A stretch of DNA of 64,000 bases, taken from contig NZ_VSLD01000003.1 in NCBI RefSeq assembly GCF_008107445.1, forward strand, positions 248,001 through 312,000. The letters run 5' to 3'. Position numbers and translations under genes: made by a program. Of the stretch, positions 1 to 8,766 are shown one piece after another. Position 1 is the first letter of the stretch. The number at the start of each line of letters is the position of its first letter. A model generated the notes under the pieces. The model saw nothing but the letters and a program-made list of their open reading frames with translations. It was not told the origin of the DNA and made no database searches. Source of the stretch: Arthrobacter echini (lineage in GTDB: Bacteria; Actinomycetota; Actinomycetes; Actinomycetales; Micrococcaceae).

Positions 1-1
1 C

Positions 2-676
2 GTCGTGTTCGAGGACGCGGATCTGGATGCCGCCGTGGAGGGCGCGATGCTCGCCAAACTACGCAACATGGGTGAGGCCTGCACCGCCGCGAACCGCTTC
101 ATCGTCCACGAGTCCGTGGCGGACGACTTCGCCGAGGCCCTCGCCGGACGCATGAGGACCATGACGACGGCGCGCGGCACCGAGGACGAGTCGAAGCTCG
201 GTCCGCTCATCGACGCGAAGAGCCGCGACAAGGTCCACGAGCTGGTCACGGCGGCCGTGGCCGACGGCGCCCAGGCCGTGACCGGTGGATCGCCCGTCCC
301 GGGGGAGGGGTACTTCTACGAGGCCACGGTGCTCACGGATGTGGCACCGACGTCGAGGATCCTCCAGGAGGAGATCTTCGGGCCCGTCGCCCCGATCGTC
401 ACCTTCGCGTCCGAGGACGAGGCCGTGGAACTGGCCAATGACACCGAGTACGGCCTGGTGGCCTACGTGTTCACGCGCGACCTGAATCGGGGCCTGCGGA
501 TCGGCGAGCGGCTCGAGGTGGGCATGCTGGGCCTGAACGCCGGCGTCATCTCGAATGCGGCGGCTCCCTTCGGCGGGGTCAAGCAGTCGGGCCTGGGCCG
601 TGAGGGTGGCGCGGAGGGTATTGAGGAGTACCTCTACACGCAGTACGTCGGCATCGCCGATCCGCACGCATCCTGA
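2..676 (+). CDS. gabD: Succinate-semialdehyde dehydrogenase, 3' part
   Basis: This is the C-terminal half of an NAD(P)-dependent aldehyde dehydrogenase of the GabD type, which oxidises succinate semialdehyde to succinate in GABA degradation. The reading frame is open to the left edge, so the start lies outside the window. About 224 residues are visible. The catalytic cysteine sits in GEACTAANR, at visible residue 27. The family motifs EEIFGPVAP, NDTEYGL and APFGGVKQSGLGREGG follow in the usual order. The ending AAPFGGVKQSGLGREG...IEEYL resembles E. coli GabD more than betaine-aldehyde dehydrogenases. The substrate is inferred from this resemblance; another semialdehyde is possible. Confidence 0.85.
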   Translation, partial: VVFEDADLDAAVEGAMLAKLRNMGEACTAANRFIVHESVADDFAEALAGRMRTMTTARGTEDESKLGPLIDAKSRDKVHELVTAAVADGAQAVTGGSPVPGEGYFYEATVLTDVAPTSRILQEEIFGPVAPIVTFASEDEAVELANDTEYGLVAYVFTRDLNRGLRIGERLEVGMLGLNAGVISNAAAPFGGVKQSGLGREGGAEGIEEYLYTQYVGIADPHAS

Positions 677-705
677 CGGCGGCCGGGCCCGTCGTTGCCC
701 CTGGG

Positions 706-3114
706 TCAGCGGCGGGCCCTGAGGCCGTCCCAAAGTGACCGCGGCAGCACTCGGGCCCCGAGTCGGGCGGAGCGCGTGCTGTTGCGTCGCAGCGCACGGG
801 TGACGATCCCGACGTCGGCCCAGCCCTGCGTCGCGACGTCCTCCGGTGCTGCGTGCTCCGCCACCGCGCCCTGCAGAACCGCTGCCCCAGCAGTCCGGCC
901 GGTCCCGGTGACCGCGCCGGCCGGGCGGGCGTACTCCGCCTGCTCGTAGGCGTTCCGTAGCCGCGAGAGCGACGCCGCGGAGCTGTCGTCGAGTGCGGCG
1001 TCCCGCGCCAGCCGCTGCGCGAAGACACGGGGTGTGTCGGTGGGTACGCGCGGATGTCCGAGGTCGACGGCGGTCGCCGTCGTCTCCGCCCAGGCCGCGG
1101 CCGCCGCCTGGCGTGCCGACGTGCTCGTGCCGGAGACGATGCGGCGCCTCGAGAGAGTCCTGAGGGTGCGCAGGAGGAACGGCAGCACCAGCAGCACCAG
1201 GGCCGATGCCACGAGGAGGCCGGTCAGCATGCCGGTCCCGGCCGCCTCGGAGCGGGTCCCGGCCGCCTCGTCGGCAGGGGCAGTCGCTGCGTCCGTGGAG
1301 CCCGTTGCGCCCGATACTCCGCGCGGGTCCAGGGCATCGGAATCGTCCGCCCTCACGCCCGGCGTGGGGGCCTGCTGGGCGTAGGCCGGGACGACGCCGC
1401 GCGAGGGGGTCGGCTCGAAGCGGACCCACCCCGCTCCCTCGAAGTACAGCTCCGGCCAGGCGTGCGCATTGCGCGAATCGACCTCGAACTCCTTCAGCTC
1501 CAGGCCGCCGGGGCCCACCTCGACATCGCCCGTCGGAGCTCCCGGGGTGTAGCCGATCGCCACGCGACTGGGGATGCCGGCGGCCCGTGCCATGACGGCC
1601 ATGGTCCCTGCGTAGTGCACGCAATAGCCGGACCTCGCCTCGAGGAACCGTGCCATCACGCTCATCCCGCTGCCGTCGTAGCCGCCCTCCACGGGCGCCT
1701 CGACCGAGTAGGTGAAGGACGGCCCGCGTAGATAGTCCTGGATGGCGAGGGCCTTCTGGTACGGGCCGTCCAGCTCCCCGGTGACGTCCTCCGTGGTGGT
1801 GCGGACGATCTCCGGGGTGTCGCCGGGGAGTTCGGAGAAGACCCCGGGGACGGGGGCGTCGTCCGAGGATCGGACCGCCCCGAGTTCCTCCGCGGTCGGT
1901 GTCTGTGAGCGGCTCCGGACGAGGTAGTCCTGACCTGCCGTCGAGCCACCGTCCGTGGCGAGGACCGACAGATTCGCCGGATCCCAGGACCAGTTGCCGG
2001 CGAGGCCGATGACGCCCTCCGGTGCGTACGGCGCCAGGAGCCACGGGCTCGCGAAGCTCTGCGTGGTGATGCGGGTGTAGATCGTGGGCCCGGACGCGCT
2101 GTCGGTCGTCCCCCGCTCCGTCCCGATCGTGTCCACCCCGGTCTCCCGGCCGTTGATCCGCTGGTCGGGCTCCCACCGGCGGCCGCTGAAGTCCTCCAGG
2201 GTCACCGCGCGCAGGTACAGCGCGGTCTGCGCGTTCGTGGCATAGGTGATGCGCCCGAACCCGGTGGGATTGCGCAGGTCGCTTCCCAGCGTCACGGCGG
2301 GATTCAGGCCCGAGGCGGTACCCCAGACATTGAGGCGCGCACCCTGCGGGAAGGCTCCGGAGGTGAAGCCCGGGACCACCAGGGGCACGAGGACGCTCAC
2401 GACGACGGCGACGGCGCCGATGACGGCACTGCGGCCGACGAAGCCCGAGGACGCCCTGGCCCCGCCGGCGGCGATCCGGTTCTCGCGCCACTGGGCCAGG
2501 GCCAGGAGCAGGAGGAAGCCGAGGACCGTGAGGACGAAGGAGAAGATGCCGACGCCGGCCGGTTTGACGATCGCAGGAGGGACCATGACCACGATCAGGG
2601 CGAGACCGCTCACCGCGGGCCTGCGGAGCGTCGTCGAGAGGACGTCGACAAGCAGCGCGATGATCCCGAGCACCGAGCACAGCACCAGGAGGATGCCCGG
2701 ATCCGCCCCGACGGGGGCCACCTGTGACGCGACCGTCTCGCCCGCCTGCGCCATTAGTCTCCCGAGCTCGGCCCGGGCGCCAGCAGCCGGGATCACGGCC
2801 AGGACACTCTGGGCCGGGAGGAACTGCCCGACGAGGGATCCCGCGAGCGCGAGGACACCCGCGAGGGTCGCGAGGTGACCGCCCGGGCGCAGTGTCCGTA
2901 CGAGCGACGTCACGAGCAGCACCGGAACGATGATCCGGACCAGCGGTAGGAGCCATGTCCACGGCTCCACGACGCCGTTCAGGCTCGTGGCGGCCGCGAG
3001 GACGGCCAGGAGGACCGCTCCCGACACCGCCCAGTGCCAGGGGTCGACGGGATGACGGGGTGCCGCAGGCGCGGGAGCGGTGGGCGGTGGGGACGGCGAG
3101 AGCGTGGCGGTCAT
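706..3114 (-). CDS. TgpA-like membrane transglutaminase domain protein
   Basis: This 802-residue membrane protein has several hydrophobic helices in the first 250 residues (TgpA_N/DUF3488-like). An extracytoplasmic transglutaminase-like domain follows, then one more membrane helix near residues 635-657 and a cytoplasmic tail. The papain-like catalytic residues are visible: Cys498 in SGYCVHYAG and His551 in NAHAWPEL, with a PTP motif shortly after. The family is thought to act on peptide or protein substrates at the cell envelope, but the substrate is unknown. The ATG lies 2 nt past the stop of the DUF58 gene, so the two are very probably one transcript with the MoxR gene. MoxR-DUF58-transglutaminase clusters are widespread in Actinobacteria. 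Confidence 0.88.
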   Translation of the reverse strand: MTATLSPSPPPTAPAPAAPRHPVDPWHWAVSGAVLLAVLAAATSLNGVVEPWTWLLPLVRIIVPVLLVTSLVRTLRPGGHLATLAGVLALAGSLVGQFLPAQSVLAVIPAAGARAELGRLMAQAGETVASQVAPVGADPGILLVLCSVLGIIALLVDVLSTTLRRPAVSGLALIVVMVPPAIVKPAGVGIFSFVLTVLGFLLLLALAQWRENRIAAGGARASSGFVGRSAVIGAVAVVVSVLVPLVVPGFTSGAFPQGARLNVWGTASGLNPAVTLGSDLRNPTGFGRITYATNAQTALYLRAVTLEDFSGRRWEPDQRINGRETGVDTIGTERGTTDSASGPTIYTRITTQSFASPWLLAPYAPEGVIGLAGNWSWDPANLSVLATDGGSTAGQDYLVRSRSQTPTAEELGAVRSSDDAPVPGVFSELPGDTPEIVRTTTEDVTGELDGPYQKALAIQDYLRGPSFTYSVEAPVEGGYDGSGMSVMARFLEARSGYCVHYAGTMAVMARAAGIPSRVAIGYTPGAPTGDVEVGPGGLELKEFEVDSRNAHAWPELYFEGAGWVRFEPTPSRGVVPAYAQQAPTPGVRADDSDALDPRGVSGATGSTDAATAPADEAAGTRSEAAGTGMLTGLLVASALVLLVLPFLLRTLRTLSRRRIVSGTSTSARQAAAAAWAETTATAVDLGHPRVPTDTPRVFAQRLARDAALDDSSAASLSRLRNAYEQAEYARPAGAVTGTGRTAGAAVLQGAVAEHAAPEDVATQGWADVGIVTRALRRNSTRSARLGARVLPRSLWDGLRARR

Positions 3115-3116
3115 GG

Positions 3117-4595
3117 CTAACCCTCCCGGATCGGCTGGGCGGAGCCCGCCGTGTCGTTCCGGAGTGGGTCGGCGGCGGTGCGGTCGAGACCCGCCCAGAC
3201 CACCGGCAGGGCTGCTGCCGGGGAGACGGCCGTCGCGTGCCAGCCAGCGTTCCGCAGGATCTTCAGCGGCCGCCGGGCATCCGCCGGCCGCTCCGTCACG
3301 ATGACGGCGTAGGAGACCGAGCCGTGGTCGACGACGCCGGCCAGCGCCTGCGCATCATGGTCGGAGAGGACGCCCAGGACGGCGATCAGGGGCCCCCGGT
3401 ACCGCGTGCTCGCGAGCCCGTCCAGCAGCTGGTCCCCGAAGGCGGCGGGAGGACCCTGGGACGTCCCGGGCGAAGGACGTCCGGTGGACCGCAGCGACCG
3501 GTCCTTCGCCACTGCGCGGACCGCGGTGCTGCCGGAGCGCTGCTCCCCATGGGTGTGGCGCCCGTTCTCGGGCGCCAGTTCCAGGGCGGCGAGACCCTCC
3601 GCGATCCCCGTGACGGCGCCGGCTCCGTGGTGCTCCTCGTCGGAAGGCGAGGGAGCCGAGGCCGAACGCAGGAGTGCGGGCGCCCCCTGCTGCTCCAGGA
3701 ACCGCACCGCGTAGTTGCGCTCCAGGAGGTGCGCGCTGATGGACATGACCGCGGTGACGGCCCACTCGAAGGTGGGGGATGTCGACAGGCCGGCGCCGGT
3801 CTCGCCCGAGCCGAAGGCAGGGCCGAAGCCCGTACTGAAACTGTGGTGCCGCTGGTCCATGAGGAGGGTGGCCTGCGGCGTGGTGACCGATTCTTCCTGA
3901 CGGACCATGAGTTCATCGTGACGAGCGGTCGCGGCCCAGTGGACACGCCGCATCGAATCGCCGTGGCGGTACTGACGGGTCATGACGTCGTCGTCACTCG
4001 GATTCGCCTGCCGTCTGGTGGACGCGAGGCCGTCGGCACCACGGGATCCGGACAGCACCGACCCCAGCAGCTCCACGGGTGCGGGCGTGACCACCAGGTC
4101 TGCGGTCCCGCCGAGCACGTGGCGGGACGTCACGAGACCGAAGGGATCCATGAACTCGGCAGTGATCGGTCCGATGGCGAAGACCCCGCGGGTCGCGCAG
4201 CGGAGACGGTACTCGTAGCGTGAGACACCCTCCCGGGTCGGAGCAACGGCGGGGTAGGAGAAGCGCGGGGCGTCCCCGAAGCGTGCCGGCAGGTGCTCCT
4301 CCATGGCGATCCGTGCACCACCGGCGACGGACGCGGTCAGCTCGAGGGTCACCGTGGTGGTCGCACCGACCTCCATCGACTCCGGGTGGAAGTGCCGCGC
4401 GACGGTGAAGCGTGGTTTGAGGACCCGCAGCACGATCAGGGAGGCCAGGGGAAGTGCCAGGAGCAGGATGCCGACATAGAGCAGATCCCGCCGCCCGAGG
4501 GTCTGGGCCGCCAGCAGAGCCACCACGGCGGCGAGCACGAAGCCCCATCCGCGTACGGTGAGGACGCGTGAGGGCAGTCGCTCGAGCAGCGCCAT
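3117..4595 (-). CDS. DUF58 domain protein
   Basis: This 492-residue protein has two membrane helices near the N terminus (about residues 17-60), followed by an extended beta-rich region and the DUF58 signature around YRHGDSMRRVHWAATARHDE (residues about 206-226). DUF58 proteins often have a von Willebrand A-like fold and are genetically linked to MoxR AAA+ ATPases. The gene lies between the MoxR gene upstream (55-nt gap) and the transglutaminase gene downstream (2-nt gap), so the three are probably co-transcribed. A stretch around residues 285-390 is low in conserved motifs and rich in polar residues. The biochemical role is unknown; a part in envelope-complex maturation is inferred from the neighbourhood. 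Confidence 0.87.
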   Translation of the reverse strand: MALLERLPSRVLTVRGWGFVLAAVVALLAAQTLGRRDLLYVGILLLALPLASLIVLRVLKPRFTVARHFHPESMEVGATTTVTLELTASVAGGARIAMEEHLPARFGDAPRFSYPAVAPTREGVSRYEYRLRCATRGVFAIGPITAEFMDPFGLVTSRHVLGGTADLVVTPAPVELLGSVLSGSRGADGLASTRRQANPSDDDVMTRQYRHGDSMRRVHWAATARHDELMVRQEESVTTPQATLLMDQRHHSFSTGFGPAFGSGETGAGLSTSPTFEWAVTAVMSISAHLLERNYAVRFLEQQGAPALLRSASAPSPSDEEHHGAGAVTGIAEGLAALELAPENGRHTHGEQRSGSTAVRAVAKDRSLRSTGRPSPGTSQGPPAAFGDQLLDGLASTRYRGPLIAVLGVLSDHDAQALAGVVDHGSVSYAVIVTERPADARRPLKILRNAGWHATAVSPAAALPVVWAGLDRTAADPLRNDTAGSAQPIREG

Positions 4596-4650
4596 CAGGA
4601 GGCCCCAGGTCCTGCGGCGGCGGTACGGGGCGGGGTCGCGGTCACGATCG

Positions 4651-5676
4651 TCAGCGCCGCTGGGTCTCCCGGGCCACGGGTACCCGCGAGACGACGTCGG
4701 CTACGATGCCCGACGCGGTGTCCCCCGCACTGGTGGCCTTGCGGTCCAGCATGAGGCGGTGCGCCAGTACCGCATCGGCCATTGCCGCGATGTCGTCCGG
4801 GAGCACGAAGTCGCGCCCCTCCAGTGCGGCTGACGCCTTCGACGCCCTGAGCAGCTGCAGCAGGGAGCGGGGACTCGCCCCGAGCCGGAGCCTGGGGTGC
4901 TCGCGGGTAGCCCGCCCCAGTGCCACGGTGTAGTGCTTGACGGACGGCGAGACGTGGACACTGCGCACCTGGCGCATCATCGCGGCGACGTCCGAGACGG
5001 TGGCAACGGGGCGGATGCCTGCGAGCGGGCTCACGGACTGGTGCGACTCGAGCATGTCCGCTTCGGCGCCGGCGTCCGGGTACCCCATCGAGATCCGTGC
5101 CATGAACCGGTCGCGCTGCGCTTCCGGCAGCGGATAGGTGCCCTCCATCTCGATGGGATTCTGCGTCGCCACCACCATGAAGGGTTCACCGAGCACGTGG
5201 GTCCGCCCGTCCACGGTCACCTGGTGCTCCTCCATGCACTCCAGGAGGGAGGACTGTGTCTTGGCCGATGCGCGGTTGATCTCGTCGCCGATCACGATGT
5301 TCGCGAAGACGGGACCGGGCCGGAACTCGAACCGGCGCGACTCCTGGTCGAAGATCGACACGCCCGTGACGTCCGAGGGCAGCAGATCGGGCGTGAACTG
5401 GATGCGGTTGACGGTGCAGTCGATGGTGCGTGCCAGGGTCTTGGCGAGCATGGTCTTGCCTACGCCGGGCACGTCCTCCAGGAGCAGATGGCCCTGCGCG
5501 AGGAGGACCGTGAGTGCGAGGCGGGCGGCGTAGGGTTTGCCGTCGATCACGGTTTCGATGGCACCGAGGATCCGGGTACTGATGTCGTGGAACGCCCGCT
5601 CCTGCCCGGGGTCACCGGTCGGAGCCACCAGCCGCGGGTCCTCCCCGGTCTCGGCGGTGTCGTGTCGGGTGTCCAT
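4651..5676 (-). CDS. MoxR-family AAA+ ATPase
   Basis: This 341-residue AAA+ ATPase has Walker A at VPGVGKTM (Lys74), Walker B in VIGDEINRA, and the MoxR signatures SLLECMEEHQVTVDG and ATQNPIEMEGTYPLPEAQRDRF. MoxR proteins act as chaperone-like ATPases that help assemble or activate metal- or vWA-containing complexes. The ATG is preceded by GGAAGG. The gene heads the leftward cluster with DUF58 and the transglutaminase protein and diverges from tatD across 143 bp. The family call is firm; its client is unknown, and the DUF58 neighbour is the most likely partner. Confidence 0.93.
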   Translation of the reverse strand: MDTRHDTAETGEDPRLVAPTGDPGQERAFHDISTRILGAIETVIDGKPYAARLALTVLLAQGHLLLEDVPGVGKTMLAKTLARTIDCTVNRIQFTPDLLPSDVTGVSIFDQESRRFEFRPGPVFANIVIGDEINRASAKTQSSLLECMEEHQVTVDGRTHVLGEPFMVVATQNPIEMEGTYPLPEAQRDRFMARISMGYPDAGAEADMLESHQSVSPLAGIRPVATVSDVAAMMRQVRSVHVSPSVKHYTVALGRATREHPRLRLGASPRSLLQLLRASKASAALEGRDFVLPDDIAAMADAVLAHRLMLDRKATSAGDTASGIVADVVSRVPVARETQRR

Positions 5677-5806
5677 GGGTACCTTCCGGCGGGCGGCTGC
5701 AGGGATCGTGGTACTCGGTCGGGCGGGGCCGGTGCGGGCCCGGCCGGCTGATCCAACAGAGTACTAGCTCAACCTGCCCGCCGGGAGATAAGTTCCGTGC
5801 GCTGGC

Positions 5807-5812
5807 TAGGCT
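5807..5812 (+). promoter_or_regulatory. -10 hexamer of a probable leaderless tatD promoter
   Basis: TAGGCT ends 7 nt before the ATG at 5820, so transcription would begin at or next to the start codon. No Shine-Dalgarno sequence fits between the two. Inferred from spacing only. Confidence 0.55.
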
Positions 5813-5819
5813 TGGCGCC

Positions 5820-6776
5820 ATGCACCTCAGCTCCCATTCGTCCCCGCGTCCATCCGTCCCCGGCGAGACCCCGGCGCCCTACCGGGAGCCTGAGCCCGGG
5901 TCCCGGTCCGAGGGCGCCGACGCCCCGCAGCCCAGGTTGCACCGCAGGGGCGGGTACCCGCCGCTCCCGGATCCGCTGCCGGTGCCCGTGATCGACAATC
6001 ACACGCACTTCGACATCCACGGCGGCGCAGCCGAGGTACCGATCGGTCAGGCACTCGATGCCGCGGAGGCGGCAGGGGTCGCCGGAGCGGTGCAGGTGGG
6101 GACGGATCTGGCGTCGTCGCGCCTCACCGCCGCCGTCGTCGACCAGGATCCGCGACTCCTCGGCGCCGTCGCGCTGCATCCGAACGAGGCTCCCCTCCTC
6201 GCCGCGGCCGGTCTGCTCGACGATGCCCTGGCCGAGATCGAGGCGCTCGCCGCCGGAGAGCGTGTCCGCGCCCTGGGGGAGACCGGACTGGACTATTTCC
6301 GGACCGGGGACGCCGGGCGGGGAAGCCAGCTGGAATCCTTCCGGAGCCATATCGACATCGCCAGACGACTGGGCAAGGCACTGCAGATCCACGACCGCGA
6401 CGCACACGACGACGTCGTCGCCACCCTCCTCGCCGACGGCGCGCCGGACCGGGTGGTGCTGCACTGTTTCTCGGGCGGTGCCGAGCTCGCCCGGCGGTGC
6501 AACGAGCAGGGCTGGTACATGTCCTTCGCCGGAACCGTCACGTTCAGGAATGCCGCGAACTTGCGCGAGGCCCTGCTGACAGCCGATCCCGCCCTCGTCC
6601 TCGTGGAGACGGACGCGCCCTTCCTGACCCCGCATCCGCACCGCGGCCGCCCGAACGCCTCCTACGTCATGCCGACCACCGTGCGGGCCATGGCGGAGGT
6701 CCTCGGGACGCCGCTCGACACACTCTGCACCCGGTTGACGCTCAACACCGAGGCGGTCTACGGGCGCTGGGACTGA
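5820..6776 (+). CDS. tatD: TatD-family metal-dependent hydrolase
   Basis: This 318-residue protein belongs to the amidohydrolase superfamily of TatD/YcfH DNase-like hydrolases. The metal ligands are visible in DNHTHFD (about residues 60-66), GETGLDYFR, LQIHDRDAHDD, LHCFSGG and ETDAPFLTPHPHRGRPN. It is about 50-55 residues longer than usual because of a Pro/Ser/Arg-rich N-terminal leader before PVPVIDNH. The ATG at 5820 is chosen because of the -10-like TAGGCT seven bases upstream. Family members have 3'-5' exonuclease activity and roles in DNA repair. As in mycobacteria it precedes rsmA and ispE, but the rpfB gene that lies between tatD and rsmA there is absent. Confidence 0.9.
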   Translation: MHLSSHSSPRPSVPGETPAPYREPEPGSRSEGADAPQPRLHRRGGYPPLPDPLPVPVIDNHTHFDIHGGAAEVPIGQALDAAEAAGVAGAVQVGTDLASSRLTAAVVDQDPRLLGAVALHPNEAPLLAAAGLLDDALAEIEALAAGERVRALGETGLDYFRTGDAGRGSQLESFRSHIDIARRLGKALQIHDRDAHDDVVATLLADGAPDRVVLHCFSGGAELARRCNEQGWYMSFAGTVTFRNAANLREALLTADPALVLVETDAPFLTPHPHRGRPNASYVMPTTVRAMAEVLGTPLDTLCTRLTLNTEAVYGRWD

Positions 6777-6836
6777 GCGGATCCGCACACGGCCCGCACG
6801 CCCGGCACCGGCAGGACCACAGGGCCGCCCGCCGGA

Positions 6837-6842
6837 TACGAT
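6837..6842 (+). promoter_or_regulatory. -10 hexamer of a probable leaderless rsmA promoter
   Basis: TACGAT ends 6 nt before the GTG start of rsmA, and no ribosome binding site is present. The arrangement repeats that of tatD and ispE. Confidence 0.5.
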
Positions 6843-6848
6843 GACTTT

Positions 6849-7742
6849 GTGACCACGCCCCTCCCCGCCGGCCGGCCCGCGTCCCTCCTCGGGGCAGCAG
6901 ACATCCGCAGACTGGCAGCCGAGCTGGACCTCCGCCCCACCAAGACCCTGGGGCAGAACTTCGTGATCGACGGGAACACCATCCGCCGGATCGTCGCGGC
7001 CGCACATCTCGACCCGGCCGAGACAGTCCTCGAAGTGGGGCCAGGGCTCGGATCACTGACCCTCGGGCTCCTCGATGCCGCCGCCCGCGTTGTCGCCGTC
7101 GAGATCGATCCGGTGCTCGCCGCACGCCTCCCGGGGACCGTCGGCCACTGGCGGCCGGAGCGCGCCGGAGCGCTCGACGTCGTTCTCGGCGACGCCCTGC
7201 GGGTGACGGACCTGCCGCATCCTCCGACGGCGCTCGTGGCCAATCTGCCGTACAACGTGGCCGTGCCCGTGGTGCTGAACCTCCTCGAGAACTTCCCGAG
7301 CCTCCGGCACGGGCTGGTGATGGTCCAGGACGAGGTGGCGGACCGGCTCGCCGCCCCTCCCGGGTCACGGACCTACGGCATCCCGTCGGTGAAGGCCGCG
7401 TGGTACTCCACCATGACGAAGGCGGGGGTGATCGGCATGAACGTCTTCTGGCCCGCACCGAAGATCGCCTCGGGCCTCGTCCGCTTCACCCGGCGCGAGC
7501 CCCCCGACACCGCGGCCTCCCGCGAGGACGTCTTCGCCGTCATCGACGCCGCCTTCGCCCAGCGCCGGAAGACGCTGCGCGCAGCACTCGCGGGCTGGGC
7601 CGGCTCTCCCGCGCTCGCGGAACGGGCACTCCGGGCAGCCGGCGTGGATCCGACGGCGCGCGGGGAGGTACTCGACATCACGGCGTTCGCCCGGATCGCC
7701 GAGGCGCGGGTGCCTGCCGCCGACGATCCCGGACCCGCATGA
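6849..7742 (+). CDS. rsmA: 16S rRNA dimethyladenosine transferase
   Basis: RsmA (KsgA) dimethylates two adjacent adenines (A1518 and A1519, E. coli numbering) in the 3' hairpin of 16S rRNA during 30S assembly, using S-adenosylmethionine. The 297-residue protein has the N-terminal [11 protein letters not shown] signature, the SAM-binding motif [12 protein letters not shown] and the catalytic [10 protein letters not shown] motif. The C terminus carries a small helical domain with [15 protein letters not shown] at 6849 gives the usual length and follows a -10-like hexamer at leaderless spacing. It lies between tatD and ispE as in other actinobacteria. Loss of this enzyme usually confers kasugamycin resistance. 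Confidence 0.97.
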   Translation: MTTPLPAGRPASLLGAADIRRLAAELDLRPTKTLGQNFVIDGNTIRRIVAAAHLDPAETVLEVGPGLGSLTLGLLDAAARVVAVEIDPVLAARLPGTVGHWRPERAGALDVVLGDALRVTDLPHPPTALVANLPYNVAVPVVLNLLENFPSLRHGLVMVQDEVADRLAAPPGSRTYGIPSVKAAWYSTMTKAGVIGMNVFWPAPKIASGLVRFTRREPPDTAASREDVFAVIDAAFAQRRKTLRAALAGWAGSPALAERALRAAGVDPTARGEVLDITAFARIAEARVPAADDPGPA

Positions 7743-7751
7743 GCTGTGGGC

Positions 7752-7757
7752 TAGGTT
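7752..7757 (+). promoter_or_regulatory. -10 hexamer of a probable leaderless ispE promoter
   Basis: TAGGTT ends 7 nt before the ATG at 7765. It supports that ATG over the in-frame TTG at 7756, which lies inside the hexamer. Confidence 0.5.
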
Positions 7758-7764
7758 GGGGAGC

Positions 7765-8736
7765 ATGATCCCGGGCAGAACAGTCGACCTCCGGTCCGGA
7801 GCGAGCTCCGTGCGGGTCCGCGCGCCGGGGAAGATCAATGTGGCGTTGAGGGTGGGGCCGCTCCGTGAGGACGGCTACCACGGGCTCGCGAGCGTGTTCC
7901 TCGCCGTGTCGCTCTTCGAGGAGGTCACGGCGACGGCGACGCCGGGCGAGGCCATCAGCGTCAGCGTCAACGGCCAGGGCATGCTCAATCTCCCGGCCGA
8001 GTCGATCCCGCTGGACAGCACCAATCTCGCGGTCCGCGCAGCAGGTCTGCTCGCGGACCTCAGCCCCGGTCGCTCCGGAGTGCACCTCGACATCACCAAG
8101 CGGGTTCCCATCGCTGGGGGGATGGGCGGTGGGTCGGCCGACGCCGCCGCGGCCCTGCTCGCCTGCGACGCGCTGTGGGGGAGCGGGTTCTCGCGGGACG
8201 AACTCGCGAGGATCGCCGTCGATCTCGGCGCCGACGTACCGTTCGCGCTCCTGGGAGGAACCGCCGTCGGACTCGGGGTCGGCGACCGACTGACCTCCGC
8301 CATCTCGAAGACACCGCTGCACTTCGTGCTGGTGATCTCGGAGTACGGTCTGTCCACCCCCGAGGTCTACCGCACCCTCGACGAGATCCGGCTGCGCAAC
8401 GGCACGGAGGTCGATCCGCAGCCCGCCATCGACCCGGCGGTCCTCGGGCACATGCGTGCGGGCGACGCCGCTGCCCTGGCGCCCCTGCTGCACAACGACC
8501 TGCAGGAGGCCGCACTCGAGCTCGCACCGGGATTGCGGGATATCCTAGGGACGGGATCGGACGCCGGCGCCCTCGCCGGGATAGTCTCCGGATCCGGTCC
8601 CACCATCGCCTTCCTCACCCGGAGCTCGGGCCATGCGGCCCAGCTGCAGTCCCTCCTGGAAGCCGAGGGGCTGCACGCCAGGTCCGTCCACGGACCGGCG
8701 CACGGCGCCCGGCTCGCGCCGGAGTCCGCGGGCTGA
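7765..8736 (+). CDS. ispE: 4-diphosphocytidyl-2-C-methyl-D-erythritol kinase
   Basis: IspE phosphorylates the 2-hydroxyl of CDP-methylerythritol, a step of the non-mevalonate (MEP) isoprenoid pathway. The 323-residue GHMP kinase shows VRAPGKINVALRVG near the N terminus, the ATP-binding glycine loop VPIAGGMGGGSADAAAAL near residues 113-130, and a C-terminal VSGSGPTIAFL motif. An in-frame TTG lies three codons upstream, but the ATG at 7765 is preferred because of the -10-like hexamer at leaderless spacing. The next gene begins 30 nt downstream. Confidence 0.96.
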   Translation: MIPGRTVDLRSGASSVRVRAPGKINVALRVGPLREDGYHGLASVFLAVSLFEEVTATATPGEAISVSVNGQGMLNLPAESIPLDSTNLAVRAAGLLADLSPGRSGVHLDITKRVPIAGGMGGGSADAAAALLACDALWGSGFSRDELARIAVDLGADVPFALLGGTAVGLGVGDRLTSAISKTPLHFVLVISEYGLSTPEVYRTLDEIRLRNGTEVDPQPAIDPAVLGHMRAGDAAALAPLLHNDLQEAALELAPGLRDILGTGSDAGALAGIVSGSGPTIAFLTRSSGHAAQLQSLLEAEGLHARSVHGPAHGARLAPESAG

Positions 8737-8766
8737 ACTCCCGATCCAACCGAAAGCAGTCCTTCC

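Noticed and set aside
685-719. GGGCCCG/CGGGCCC inverted repeat as terminator after gabD
   Set aside because: Each arm contains its own palindrome, the loop is 21 nt, it has no U-run and it extends into the end of the transglutaminase gene.
59-2962. Very long open frame opposite gabD and the transglutaminase gene
   Set aside because: It runs antisense to two well-supported genes, has an Arg/Gly/Pro-rich composition and no known motif; such frames are common in high-GC DNA.
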